Source: Candidatus Uhrbacteria bacterium RIFCSPHIGHO2_12_FULL_60_25 (GTDB lineage Bacteria > Patescibacteriota > Patescibacteriia > 2-12-FULL-60-25). From it: a stretch of 64,000 nucleotides of DNA. The position numbers and the translations under genes are program-made. Positions 55,586-64,000 of this stretch are shown in pieces. The stretch covers positions 1 to 64,000 of the forward strand of contig MGEH01000018.1 in the NCBI GenBank assembly GCA_001791275.1, in the 5' to 3' direction. Under the pieces are notes generated by a model. That model was not told where the DNA came from, made no database searches, and saw nothing but the letters and a program-made list of their open reading frames with translations. Numbering within the stretch: position 1 is the first letter of the stretch; each line of letters opens with the position of its first letter.

Positions 55586-55939
55586 ATGCGTCATCGCCGG
55601 AAACAGGTCACGCTCGACCGTAAACGCGGACCGCGCAAAGCGCTCCTCCGAGGTCTTGCGACGTCCGTGATTCTGTACGAGAACGTCAACACGACCCTGG
55701 CCAAGGCCAAGGCCGTGAAGCCGATCGTGGAACGGCTCATCACCGTCGGCCGCGTGAAATCGTTGAACTCGCGTCGCCAGCTCATGAAGACGCTCACGAT
55801 CGAGTCTGCCGTCAATAAAATTCTTGTCGAACTGGGACCGCGGTACGCCGAACGGAAGGGCGGGTACACGCGCATCATCAAGCTCGGCGCCCGCAAAGGC
55901 GACGGGGCCGAGATCGCACAGATTCAGCTCGTCAAATAG
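55586..55939 (+). CDS. rplQ: Ribosomal protein L17
   Basis: MRHRRKQVTLDRKRGPRKALLRGLATSVILYE. Confidence 0.96.
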   Translation: MRHRRKQVTLDRKRGPRKALLRGLATSVILYENVNTTLAKAKAVKPIVERLITVGRVKSLNSRRQLMKTLTIESAVNKILVELGPRYAERKGGYTRIIKLGARKGDGAEIAQIQLVK

Positions 55940-55941
55940 CT

Positions 55942-56325
55942 ATGCCATTCACGAAGAAACTGCGCGGCATGCCGCAGGTCACGCGCGCCACCCACACGAT
56001 CGACGCGACCGGCCAGGTAGTCGGTCGTTTGGCCACTCGTGTGGCAGGACTCCTCATTGGAAAGCACAAGCCAGGGTACGTTCCTCACATCGATCAAGGT
56101 GATTTCGTGAAGGTCACGAATATCGACAAAATCAACTTTACGGGAAAAAAGTGGGAACAGAAGGTGCACTTCAGCACGTCGAACCGTCCGGGTGGCTTGA
56201 AGCGTATGCCAGTCTCAAGACTTCGCACCGTGCGTCCAGGCGAGATCCTCCATCATGCCGTGAAGTACATGCTTCCTAAGAACCGTACGCAGAAGGCTCG
56301 CTTAAAGCGCATGAAAATTTCATAA
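55942..56325 (+). CDS. rplM: Ribosomal protein L13
   Basis: THTIDATGQVVGRLATRVAGLLIGKHKPGYVPHIDQGDFV. Confidence 0.96.
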   Translation: MPFTKKLRGMPQVTRATHTIDATGQVVGRLATRVAGLLIGKHKPGYVPHIDQGDFVKVTNIDKINFTGKKWEQKVHFSTSNRPGGLKRMPVSRLRTVRPGEILHHAVKYMLPKNRTQKARLKRMKIS

Positions 56326-56885
56326 TGACTATGTCTCCCACGAAAAAGACTGCGGATAAGAAAGAGACCACAAAGAAACCGGTGAAGAAACCGGTCGCTG
56401 CGGCGAAGAAAGTCGTCGCGAAGAAAGTCGAACCAAAGGAGACCGACGCGCAGCTTGAGAAGCAGGAAGCGAAAGCGGCGGAGGCCGCGGTCGGCGGGTC
56501 GTTCATCGCATCGGTCGGCCGTCGGAAGACGTCCATCGCGCGCGTCCGGCTCCTGAAGAACGGAAAGGGCCTCATCACGGTGAACGGCAAGCCGTACGAC
56601 AAATACTTCACCGTCTACGAGCTGCGAAAACAGATCACCGAACCACTCGAGGCCGTGGGTCAGGCGACGGCTGTTGACGTGAGCGCGAAGGTGCATGGCG
56701 GCGGGATCCGCGGCCAGGCCGAAGCGATCCGTCTCGGCATCGCGCGCTGTCTCTTGGAACTGAACCCCACGTTTCGGAAGGCGTTGAAGAAAGAGGGCTA
56801 CCTCACGCGCGACTCACGCAAGAAAGAACGCAAAAAGTTCGGTTTGAAGCGCGCCCGCCGAGCGCCGCAGTGGAGCAAGCGGTAA
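56325..56885 (+). CDS. rpsI: Ribosomal protein S9 with Lys-rich N-terminal extension
   Basis: ASVGRRKTSIARVRLLKNGKG...VSAKVHGGGIRGQAEAIRLGIARCLLE...RAPQWSKR. Confidence 0.96.
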   Translation: MTMSPTKKTADKKETTKKPVKKPVAAAKKVVAKKVEPKETDAQLEKQEAKAAEAAVGGSFIASVGRRKTSIARVRLLKNGKGLITVNGKPYDKYFTVYELRKQITEPLEAVGQATAVDVSAKVHGGGIRGQAEAIRLGIARCLLELNPTFRKALKKEGYLTRDSRKKERKKFGLKRARRAPQWSKR

Positions 56886-56890
56886 ACGAC

Positions 56891-56918
56891 AAACGTTCCG
56901 GTGGCCACCGGAACGTTT
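56891..56918 (+). terminator. Terminator after rpsI
   Basis: AAACGTTCCGGTGG-CCACCGGAACGTTT perfect palindrome. Confidence 0.8.
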
Positions 56919-56937
56919 TCGTAATATCCTACAATGC

Positions 56938-58413
56938 ATGTCCGACGGCCGTACGATCGCCAAGAACGCCGCGTGGTTGCTCGTCGCCACCACGGGGCAG
57001 AAGCTCCTCGCATTCGTCTCGTTTACCGTGGCGGCACGTCTCGTTGGCCCGTTCGTGATCGGCGAGTATTTCTACGCAGTCGCGGTGACGAGCACGTTCG
57101 TGATCATCGCGGACTTGGGACTCACTCCGGTCGTGATCCGCGCAATTGCGGCAGGCGCAGAGGAGGGGAGACGGCTCTTGTCCGCCGCGCTCCGGCTCAA
57201 GGTCATCCTGATTCCGGTCGCGATCCTCGCGTCGCTCGCGTTCGTCATATTCGGTCGCGCGAGCCAGACCATCGTGATCACGACGGCGATCGCGACGCTT
57301 GTGATGAGCGCGGATGCTCTGTCGCTGCTCTTTTATGGCGCCCTTCGCGGACGGCAACGCCTCCAATTTGAAGCAGCAGGCATGTTCGTCGGACAGGTCC
57401 TGACCGCGTCCGTCGCGATCACTGCCGCGATTCTCGGGTGGGGCGCTCCTGGGCTTGCGCTGGCGCTCCTGGCCGCGAGTTCTTGGAACGCATGGTGGGC
57501 GTGGACGCAGGGTCGCGGCCAACAGGTCACGCCGCTCAAACCGCACTGGGGAGACGCGGCCATGCTCGTGAAGCAGGCAGTGCCGTTCGCGCTCGCCGGA
57601 ATCTTCGTGAAAGTCTACTCGTACCTGGACAGCATCATGCTGAAGGCGTTCCACGGCGAGGCGGCCGTGGGGACGTATTCGGTCGCCTACAAAGTCACAT
57701 ACGCCCTCCAGTTCCTCCCGCTCGTGTTCATCGCGGCGCTTTTTCCCGCGCTCTCGGCCGTGCACGCGAGCGGGGACAAGGCGGCCCTGAAGAGAATATT
57801 TGCAGGGTCTCTGCGGCTCATGGCGATCGCCGGCGCCGGTCTCGCCGCGGGACTGTCTGCGCTTGCTCCGAGGTTCATCCCGCTCGTGTATGGCAATCAA
57901 TTTCTCGGATCCGTCGCGCCTCTCGGGATTCTGCCCTGGGTCCTCCTCCCGATTTTTCTTGATTTCCCGATCGGATCGCTCCTGAACGCCACGCACCGCG
58001 CGCACTGGAAGACCACGGCCATGGGCGCGACCATGGTCGTGAACGCCATCATGAACGCGTTGCTCGTTCCGTCATACGGTCCGGTCGGCGCGTCATGGGC
58101 CGGCGTGGTGAGTTTCTGGTTTCTCATGCTCGTCGGGACGTTCATGGTGTGGAACGATCTCCCGTCGCCTGGCTGGTTTGCGTCCCTTCTCGGCCGGGCG
58201 CTTTTTGTCGCCGGAGGCACGTGGTACGCGATTCTGAACGTGGGCGCGATCATGCCGTTCGCGCTCGACGTGCTCTTTGGCGTCGCGATCGCGGGGACAT
58301 TGCTCCTCGTCACCCAGCTCCTCACGTTTGATGACGTCCGGGTCGGCTACGGGTGGCTCTTGCGGCGTGTGAAAGGTCCGGATCCGACCGAAGAGGCGGG
58401 GAATCAAATTTGA
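56938..58413 (+). CDS. Wzx-like polysaccharide flippase
   Basis: Multi-TM; GEYFYAVAVTSTFVIIADLGLTPVVIR typical of polysaccharide biosynthesis flippases. Confidence 0.85.
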   Translation: MSDGRTIAKNAAWLLVATTGQKLLAFVSFTVAARLVGPFVIGEYFYAVAVTSTFVIIADLGLTPVVIRAIAAGAEEGRRLLSAALRLKVILIPVAILASLAFVIFGRASQTIVITTAIATLVMSADALSLLFYGALRGRQRLQFEAAGMFVGQVLTASVAITAAILGWGAPGLALALLAASSWNAWWAWTQGRGQQVTPLKPHWGDAAMLVKQAVPFALAGIFVKVYSYLDSIMLKAFHGEAAVGTYSVAYKVTYALQFLPLVFIAALFPALSAVHASGDKAALKRIFAGSLRLMAIAGAGLAAGLSALAPRFIPLVYGNQFLGSVAPLGILPWVLLPIFLDFPIGSLLNATHRAHWKTTAMGATMVVNAIMNALLVPSYGPVGASWAGVVSFWFLMLVGTFMVWNDLPSPGWFASLLGRALFVAGGTWYAILNVGAIMPFALDVLFGVAIAGTLLLVTQLLTFDDVRVGYGWLLRRVKGPDPTEEAGNQI

Positions 58414-58437
58414 TGATCACGGAGTCACGTCCGGATC

Positions 58438-58503
58438 GGGTAGGGGCGACGCGGTGCGTCGCCCCGGGATCGATCGGGGCGACCCAACGGGTCGCCCCTA
58501 CCC
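58438..58503. repeat. Palindromic intergenic repeat (GTAGGGGCGAC type, compound)
   Basis: GGGTAGGGGCGACGCGGTGCGTCGCCCCGGGATCGATCGGGGCGACCCAACGGGTCGCCCCTACCC. Confidence 0.75.
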
Positions 58504-58577
58504 GAAAACTGACGATCGCGTCTCCTTGCCTAGCCGTATTTGATGCGTTTTTTGAGGTTCTGGGATAAGCTACGGTC

Positions 58578-59651
58578 GTGAAACAATCGGTTCTGGTTAC
58601 GCTTGATTACCCGCCTGAAATGGGCGGTGTTGCGCGTTATCTGGGCGAACTTGTCCGTACGGCTGGAGACATGACGGTCGTTGTCAATACAACGCATGAA
58701 GTCACTGGTCCTGGGCATGTGGAGTCTCGCGAACTCGTGCGAACGGCGTGGCCGCACTGGTGGCCGATGGTGCGTGTCTGCCGCGAATTTGGCAGCGCCG
58801 CGTCATTCGTCCTCGTGAGCCACGTCCTTCCGGTCGGGACCGCGGCCATGATCGCGAAATGGACGGGTGGCGTTCCATACGTCGTCTTATGTCACGGACT
58901 GGACGTGCGGCTTGCCGCAGGTCACCGCCGACGGACGTTCGTGTTTCGGCAGGTGTGCACAAACGCGAAACTCGTGGTCGCGAACAGCGAGGCAACGGCA
59001 AAAGACATACGGGCGCTCGTGCCGGGTCTGCGCGTTCTCGTTCTCACGCCCGGGGTGCGTCCGGCCGCAACCATGTCACGGTCAGACGCGAGGCAGCGGC
59101 TTGGCGTTTCGGCAGACGAGGAAGTCGTGCTTGCCGTCGCGCGTCTGATTCCTCGCAAAGGTGTGGACGTCCTCTTGGACGCGACAGACCGACTCCCAAA
59201 TCGCGAGAAGCTCACGGTCGCGGTAGTCGGCGACGGCCCGGAACGCGCAAAGCTCGAACAGATGGCGGAGCACCTGAAGCATCGCGTTCGCTTTGTTCCG
59301 CGCGCGACGGACGAGGACGTCGCTGCGTGGTACGCAGCGGCTGACGTGTTCTGCTTGCCGCTGCGCGAACACGCGAACGATGTGGAGGGATTCGGGATCG
59401 CGTACCTCGAAGCGGCGGCACATGGCCTCCCGGTCATCGCAGGCAGGAGCGGGGGAGCGAAGGAAGCGGTTGTGGACGGGAAGACGGGCATGCTCGTCAG
59501 GCCGAACGATCCGGATGACGTCGCACGTGCACTCGCCAGTCTGTTTGAAGACCCCGTACGACGGGGGCGCATGGGAGAAGCGGGGAGAGCACGAGCACTG
59601 TCTGACTTCCGGTGGGAAGATCGCTGGAAGCGTCTCATGGACAACATATGA
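58578..59651 (+). CDS. Glycosyltransferase family 4 (GTG start)
   Basis: VLAVARLIPRKGVDVLLDA; EGFGIAYLEAAAHGLPVIAGRSGG. Confidence 0.92.
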   Translation: MKQSVLVTLDYPPEMGGVARYLGELVRTAGDMTVVVNTTHEVTGPGHVESRELVRTAWPHWWPMVRVCREFGSAASFVLVSHVLPVGTAAMIAKWTGGVPYVVLCHGLDVRLAAGHRRRTFVFRQVCTNAKLVVANSEATAKDIRALVPGLRVLVLTPGVRPAATMSRSDARQRLGVSADEEVVLAVARLIPRKGVDVLLDATDRLPNREKLTVAVVGDGPERAKLEQMAEHLKHRVRFVPRATDEDVAAWYAAADVFCLPLREHANDVEGFGIAYLEAAAHGLPVIAGRSGGAKEAVVDGKTGMLVRPNDPDDVARALASLFEDPVRRGRMGEAGRARALSDFRWEDRWKRLMDNI

Positions 59652-60340
59652 AGCTCGTCTCGGTCGTGATCCCGGTATGGAACCACGCGAAAGAACTTGA
59701 GCAGTGCCTCGAGTCGTTGTCGAAGCAGACATATGCGCCGCTTGAGATCATCGTGGTGGACGATGGCTCGACTGATAGGCCGGTAACCGGGAACCGGGAA
59801 CCGGGAACCGTTAGACTCATACGGCTTGAAGAGCGGCGCGGGGCGGCGGGGGCGCGGAATGAAGGCGCGAGACTTGCGACCGGTGATTACCTGATCTTCG
59901 TCGACGCAGACGCGATCCTCGTCTCGCACGCGATCGAACGCATGGTCGCGACGCTTGAGTCACATCCGGACGCTTCGTTCGTCTACTCCTCCTTCCGCTT
60001 CGGATGGAAGCGCTTCCCGAGTCGCGCGTTCGACGCCGACGCGCTCCGTCGCGGTCCGTACATACATACGACCGCGCTCATGCGACGCTCTGCGTTCCCG
60101 GGTTTTGACGAGTCGCTGAAGAAATTCCAGGATTGGGATCTTTGGCTCACGATCGTGGAGCGCGGTGGAAAGGGGATCTGGATTCCGGAAGAGTTGTTCA
60201 CATTGTCCATCGGACGAAAGGGGATGAGCGTGTGGTTGCCGTCATTCGTCCATCGTCTTCCCTGGGCGATCACGGAAGAGATGAAGAACTATCGGCATTG
60301 GGAAGGTGTTGTCAAAAAGAAGCATGGAATTGAAAGCTAA
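59648..60340 (+). CDS. Glycosyltransferase family 2
   Basis: VSVVIPVWNHAKELEQCLESLSKQTYAPLEIIVVDDGSTD; overlaps previous gene by 4 bp. Confidence 0.92.
   Translation: MKLVSVVIPVWNHAKELEQCLESLSKQTYAPLEIIVVDDGSTDRPVTGNREPGTVRLIRLEERRGAAGARNEGARLATGDYLIFVDADAILVSHAIERMVATLESHPDASFVYSSFRFGWKRFPSRAFDADALRRGPYIHTTALMRRSAFPGFDESLKKFQDWDLWLTIVERGGKGIWIPEELFTLSIGRKGMSVWLPSFVHRLPWAITEEMKNYRHWEGVVKKKHGIES
59780..59810 (+). repeat. GGGAACC heptad repeat inside GT2 CDS
   Basis: CCGGTAACCGGGAACCGGGAACCGGGAACCG, encodes PVTGNREPGT. Confidence 0.85.
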
Positions 60341-60420
60341 GTTTATACGTTTGTCAGTTTCTTATTAGAACAACTTACAAACTTAACAACTTAGCTGGTA
60401 TCTACAATATCTCTTCATTC

Positions 60421-62757
60421 ATGAAAGACTTGCGAATCATCATCGTGTCCTGGAATGTCGAGCAGTTGCTTGCGCGGTGTTTGCGATCCTTGCCGGGCGC
60501 CTGTTCCGGTCTCGAATGGGATTGCGTGGTGGTGGACAACGCGTCAAAAGACGGGAGTATCGCGGTCGCGACCGGGATTCCGAATATTCACGTGATCGCG
60601 AATCAAAACAACCGCGGGTTTGCGAAGGCGTGCAATCAAGGGCTTGTCGGGTCTGACGCGAGATACGTGCTGCTCCTGAATCCGGACACTGAGTGTCCGC
60701 CTGGATCGCTCGCGAGTCTTGTCCGCGAGGCCGACGTGCGGCCGACGTGCGGGATTGCGGGTCCGCGTCTTGTAGACGGTTATGGCGCTGACCAGGCAAG
60801 CGTTCGTCGGTTTCCAACGGTTTGGGATCAAGCAGGGATCATGTTGAAGTTGCACCACGTCGTTCCTGCCTTGTTTCGTCGTTACTTCGCGAACGACTGG
60901 CCGATTGACCGCGCGGCGAGCGTGGATCAGGTGATGGGATCGTGTTTTCTCATTCGTCGTGACGTCGTGGAGCAGATCGGCGGACTCGATGAACGATATT
61001 TCATCTGGTTTGAAGAGGTTGATTATTGCAAACAGGCGAAAGAACACGGTTGGGACGTCTGTTATGTTCCAACGGTCAGGATCACGCACCACGGCGGGCA
61101 ATCGTTCTGCCAGGTGTTCAGCGTGAAGAAACAACGGTATTTCAATGATAGCCTGGTGAAATATTTTAAGAAGTGGCAGCCGGGATGGCGAGCAGCGCTT
61201 TTAGCGGTCTTGCGACCGCTGTCGCTCGCGCTCGCAAGTGCGTCGTCCTTGAGCCCATGGGCGATCTGGGCGGGCGTCGTCTTTTTGATCGAAGTGGTCT
61301 CCCTTGCGACGATCTTTCATCCAAAAGCGAATTCAGCCGCGACGATCTTCGTCGCGCTCGTCGTAGGTCTGCTCGCTTGGAAGCGGCCCACGCTTGCGCT
61401 TGCCGCGCTCCTCATGGAGCTCATGATCGGGTCAAAGGGATATTTGCTGCAATTAGGCGCGTGGCCGGATGCCATTTCGCTCCGCATCGTCCTGTTCGCC
61501 GTCTTCATGGCGGGATGGGCGTTGAACGTCACGCAGACGAAGTCGTGGTCGCGTTTGACGCTATTATTTCGTGGACGAGTCGAATGGCTTTTGTTGTTTA
61601 TCGTCGTTGGCTACGCGACGTTGCGAGGAATGGCGCTCGGTAATCAATACGTCGCGGTTGACGGGAACGCGTGGGGGTTTCTCCTGCTCATCATTCCGGT
61701 ATTGGACATTGCGTCACGCATGAGTGAGCGGTTGCGACGGGACGTCCTTCCCGTCCTGTTCGTCGCGCCTGTGTGGCTAGCGGTCAAAACGATCGGACTC
61801 GAGTATCTGTTCTCGCATGGGTTCTCGACCATCGCTGATCCGGTCTACCTCTGGGTGCGACGGACCGGAGTCGGGGAAGTGACGTACATCACGGGTAATG
61901 CGTTCCGGATTTTCATGCAGTCGTACATCTTCGCGCTCCCTGTACTTTTCTTTTGTGCATCCAAGTATTTTGCGACGCACGAGAAGGGGGATAGCGCCGG
62001 GAACCGGGAACCGGGAACCGGGAACCGATTTTTGCATCGAGTGACAGACCTGCTCGCGATCGCTGCACTTGTCGTGCTCGGCATTAGTCTGTCTCGCAGC
62101 ATGTGGATTGGAGCGGCAGCGGGAATGGTCACGTTGCTCATGCTCGTCCTGTCGGGGCTACCCGTCCCTCGGCTATCGCTCGGGACGTCGCCCGTACACG
62201 AGATATTTAAAGGGATCGGGCGACTCATCGTCGTCGGCATCTTCGCTGCGCTCGTCATTGTCGCGACGCTCGCATTCCCGATTCCGCGCGTTGATGTTGC
62301 GTCTCTCGCGACTCTGTTTGGGTCGCGTGTCTCGACCGAGGACGCGGCAGCGGCGAGTCGCTGGAAACTCCTGCCCGTGGTTTTGGACAAGATCATGGAA
62401 CGTCCCTTTCTCGGATCAGGGTTCGGAGCGACTGTGACGTATCAGACGTCTGACCCGCGCATCGTCTCTCAAACCGGCGGGATGTACACGACGTATGCGC
62501 TCGAGTGGGGGTGGCTCGAGCACTGGGTGAAATTCGGCGTCTTCGGATTCGCACTGATGATCGTGCTCGTCTGGCGCGTCGGTCGTCGTGTCGCGCGGTT
62601 GGCTGAACCGCGTTGGATCGTCGCTGCGGGCGTGGCGACCGTGGTCGGACTCGCCGTGACGCACGTGTTCACGCCGTATTTGAATCATCCGTTGGGGTTT
62701 GGAGTTTTGTTTGTGCTTGAGGGACTCGTTCAGACGTCGCGATGCAATCTTGACTGA
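60421..62757 (+). CDS. Fusion: glycosyltransferase family 2 plus O-antigen ligase-like membrane domain
   Basis: N-terminal IIIVSWNVEQLLARCLRSL...VVVDNASKDGS; multi-TM C-terminal half with SRSMWIGAAAG and GSGFGATVTY. Confidence 0.85.
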   Translation: MKDLRIIIVSWNVEQLLARCLRSLPGACSGLEWDCVVVDNASKDGSIAVATGIPNIHVIANQNNRGFAKACNQGLVGSDARYVLLLNPDTECPPGSLASLVREADVRPTCGIAGPRLVDGYGADQASVRRFPTVWDQAGIMLKLHHVVPALFRRYFANDWPIDRAASVDQVMGSCFLIRRDVVEQIGGLDERYFIWFEEVDYCKQAKEHGWDVCYVPTVRITHHGGQSFCQVFSVKKQRYFNDSLVKYFKKWQPGWRAALLAVLRPLSLALASASSLSPWAIWAGVVFLIEVVSLATIFHPKANSAATIFVALVVGLLAWKRPTLALAALLMELMIGSKGYLLQLGAWPDAISLRIVLFAVFMAGWALNVTQTKSWSRLTLLFRGRVEWLLLFIVVGYATLRGMALGNQYVAVDGNAWGFLLLIIPVLDIASRMSERLRRDVLPVLFVAPVWLAVKTIGLEYLFSHGFSTIADPVYLWVRRTGVGEVTYITGNAFRIFMQSYIFALPVLFFCASKYFATHEKGDSAGNREPGTGNRFLHRVTDLLAIAALVVLGISLSRSMWIGAAAGMVTLLMLVLSGLPVPRLSLGTSPVHEIFKGIGRLIVVGIFAALVIVATLAFPIPRVDVASLATLFGSRVSTEDAAAASRWKLLPVVLDKIMERPFLGSGFGATVTYQTSDPRIVSQTGGMYTTYALEWGWLEHWVKFGVFGFALMIVLVWRVGRRVARLAEPRWIVAAGVATVVGLAVTHVFTPYLNHPLGFGVLFVLEGLVQTSRCNLD
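61997..62028 (+). repeat. GGGAACC heptad repeat inside GT2-ligase CDS
   Basis: (CCGGGAA)4, encodes AGNREPGTGNR. Confidence 0.85.
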
Positions 62758-62787
62758 GACGAACGCGCGCGGTATGAATGTGGCATC

Positions 62788-62804
62788 TTAATACTAAGTA
62801 TTAA
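62788..62804 (+). promoter_or_regulatory. Candidate operator for RHH antitoxin
   Basis: Palindrome TTAATAC-TAA-GTATTAA upstream of the antitoxin ATG. Confidence 0.45.
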
Positions 62805-62814
62805 TAATAAGGTT

Positions 62815-63039
62815 ATGCGCACCTCGTCGCTTGTGACTGTTTCTCTTCCGCCGTCCATGGTGAAAGCCTCGGAACGGGTTGCGAAGCGTCACCACATGAC
62901 CCGTTCTGAATTGATGCGGACGGCATTGCGTTATTTCTTGGAAGAACAGACGGCGCTTGAAGCAATCAGGGTGTACGAGCAGGAACGGCGTGACGGCAAG
63001 CTGAAAACGTTAAAGTCTCTCGCCGCACTCGCGCAGTAG
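62815..63039 (+). CDS. Ribbon-helix-helix (CopG-like) antitoxin
   Basis: SSLVTVSLPPSMVKASERVAKRHHMTRSELMRTALRYFLEE. Confidence 0.85.
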   Translation: MRTSSLVTVSLPPSMVKASERVAKRHHMTRSELMRTALRYFLEEQTALEAIRVYEQERRDGKLKTLKSLAALAQ

Positions 63040-63040
63040 T

Positions 63041-63316
63041 ATGACCGATCGGAGGATCACGAGAATATTGTATTCCTCTCATTTTGAGCGAGCGTTGAGA
63101 GCGGTTCGTGATGAGCACCACATGATCATCGACGAGCGTGAAAAAATGTTTCGTTCAAACTGTTTTCATCCCCTCCTGAAGACTCATAAGTTGAGAGGTA
63201 AACTGCAGAAATACTGGTCATTTTCTATTACGCACTCGCACCGCATCATGTTTGAATTTCTTGATTCGCATTCCGTCGCTTTTATCGACATCGGGGATCA
63301 TGCGATATACAAATAG
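63041..63316 (+). CDS. RelE/ParE-superfamily toxin
   Basis: HPLLKTHKLRGKLQKYWSFSITHSHRIMFEF...AFIDIGDHAIYK; directly downstream of antitoxin. Confidence 0.82.
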   Translation: MTDRRITRILYSSHFERALRAVRDEHHMIIDEREKMFRSNCFHPLLKTHKLRGKLQKYWSFSITHSHRIMFEFLDSHSVAFIDIGDHAIYK

Positions 63317-63340
63317 GCGGCTGACTTCAGTGATGAGGTA

Positions 63341-64000
63341 TTATGCAACACGTCGATCTTCCCAGCCGGTAAAACCCTTGACGAACGCCGCACCAGAAAC
63401 AGACGCGCGTCCCTCGATTTGAATCTCGTCTAAAACCAACGCCGTGCCTTCCCCGCACGCCACGGCGGGTTGCTTTTCAAACACGAAGCACTGCCCCGGC
63501 TTGAAGGCATCGTCTCCGGCGATGACGGACGCTTTGTGGATCTTGAGACGTTTCCCGCCCACTAGGGTCCAGCAGCCAGGCCACGGGTTATACGCACGAA
63601 TGAGACGCTCGATGTCGGTCGCCGGTCGTGTCCAGTCGATTTTTCCGTCGTCACGTGTGAGTATCTTGCATGTCGTCGCTGATGCGTGATCCTGTTCAAC
63701 AGGGGAGACGCGGCCATCTAGAAAGTCTGCCAGCGTTTTCGGAAGCGCCTCGGTGCCAAGGACCGCGAGACGGTCGTGGAGTGATGATCCCGTCTCATCG
63801 GGCGCGATTTGCGTCTCGACCGTCGAGAGGATAGGGCCGTGATCCATCTCCGCGTCAATTTTCATGATCGTAACGCCGCTTTTCGCGTCTCCGGCCGCGA
63901 TCGCGGCCTGGATGGGGGATGGACCGCGCCAGCGCGGCAGGAGCGAGCCGTGGACGTTGACGACGCCTTCCTTCGGCAGATCGAGCAACCACTGCGGCAG
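63341..64000 (-). CDS. fmt: Methionyl-tRNA formyltransferase, 5' end beyond window
   Basis: VVNVHGSLLPRWRGPSPIQAAIAAGDAKSGVTIMKID (HxSLLPRxRG...PI). Confidence 0.93.
   Translation of the reverse strand: MPQWLLDLPKEGVVNVHGSLLPRWRGPSPIQAAIAAGDAKSGVTIMKIDAEMDHGPILSTVETQIAPDETGSSLHDRLAVLGTEALPKTLADFLDGRVSPVEQDHASATTCKILTRDDGKIDWTRPATDIERLIRAYNPWPGCWTLVGGKRLKIHKASVIAGDDAFKPGQCFVFEKQPAVACGEGTALVLDEIQIEGRASVSGAAFVKGFTGWEDRRVA

Noticed and set aside
56934-57371. 145-aa ORF starting at ATG 56934
   Set aside because: Out of frame with the well-supported flippase CDS starting at 56938.

Overview
This is a 64-kb, GC-rich, gene-dense window. I read it as a Patescibacteria/CPR-like bacterial chromosome using genetic code 11; that assignment is inference from gene order, reduced proteins (UvrC without HhH, RpoA without alpha-CTD, AlaRS without C-Ala) and CPR-like gene pairs. 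Conserved blocks: gatCA, lgt, trxB with two DsbA-like genes, uvrA, uvrC, a reduced dcw-like region (mraZ-rsmH-ftsL-...-wecA/mraY-like...murC-murB), hpf, secA, secD-secF, a VirD4/TraG-like ATPase with a membrane partner, uppP, a D,D-carboxypeptidase, mnmA, alaS, infA-rpmJ-rpsM-rpsK-rpsD-rpoA-rplQ-rplM-rpsI, a surface-polysaccharide block, a type II toxin-antitoxin pair and partial fmt. There is one clear tRNA-Ser(GGA). The strongest candidate for an undescribed system is the ~11.3-kb orphan-gene island (about 9.7-21.0 kb) lodged between uvrA and uvrC. It holds a TAATG-coupled HTH protein/GHKL ATPase operon (the ATPase appears to carry Ig-like C-terminal domains), a large mTERF-like helical-repeat protein with an internal duplication, a Rossmann/methyltransferase-like protein whose C-terminal half is duplicated as a separate neighbouring gene, and a family of near-identical terminator hairpins. 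Other leads: a GIY-YIG-encoding inverted-repeat element and its internally deleted derivative, a SecD with inserted parvulin domains, -10 boxes placed exactly 6-7 nt before start codons (leaderless genes), a candidate sRNA with its own promoter and terminator, a four-repeat MraZ operator, and dispersed GGGAACC heptad repeats that enter coding sequences and flank alaS.
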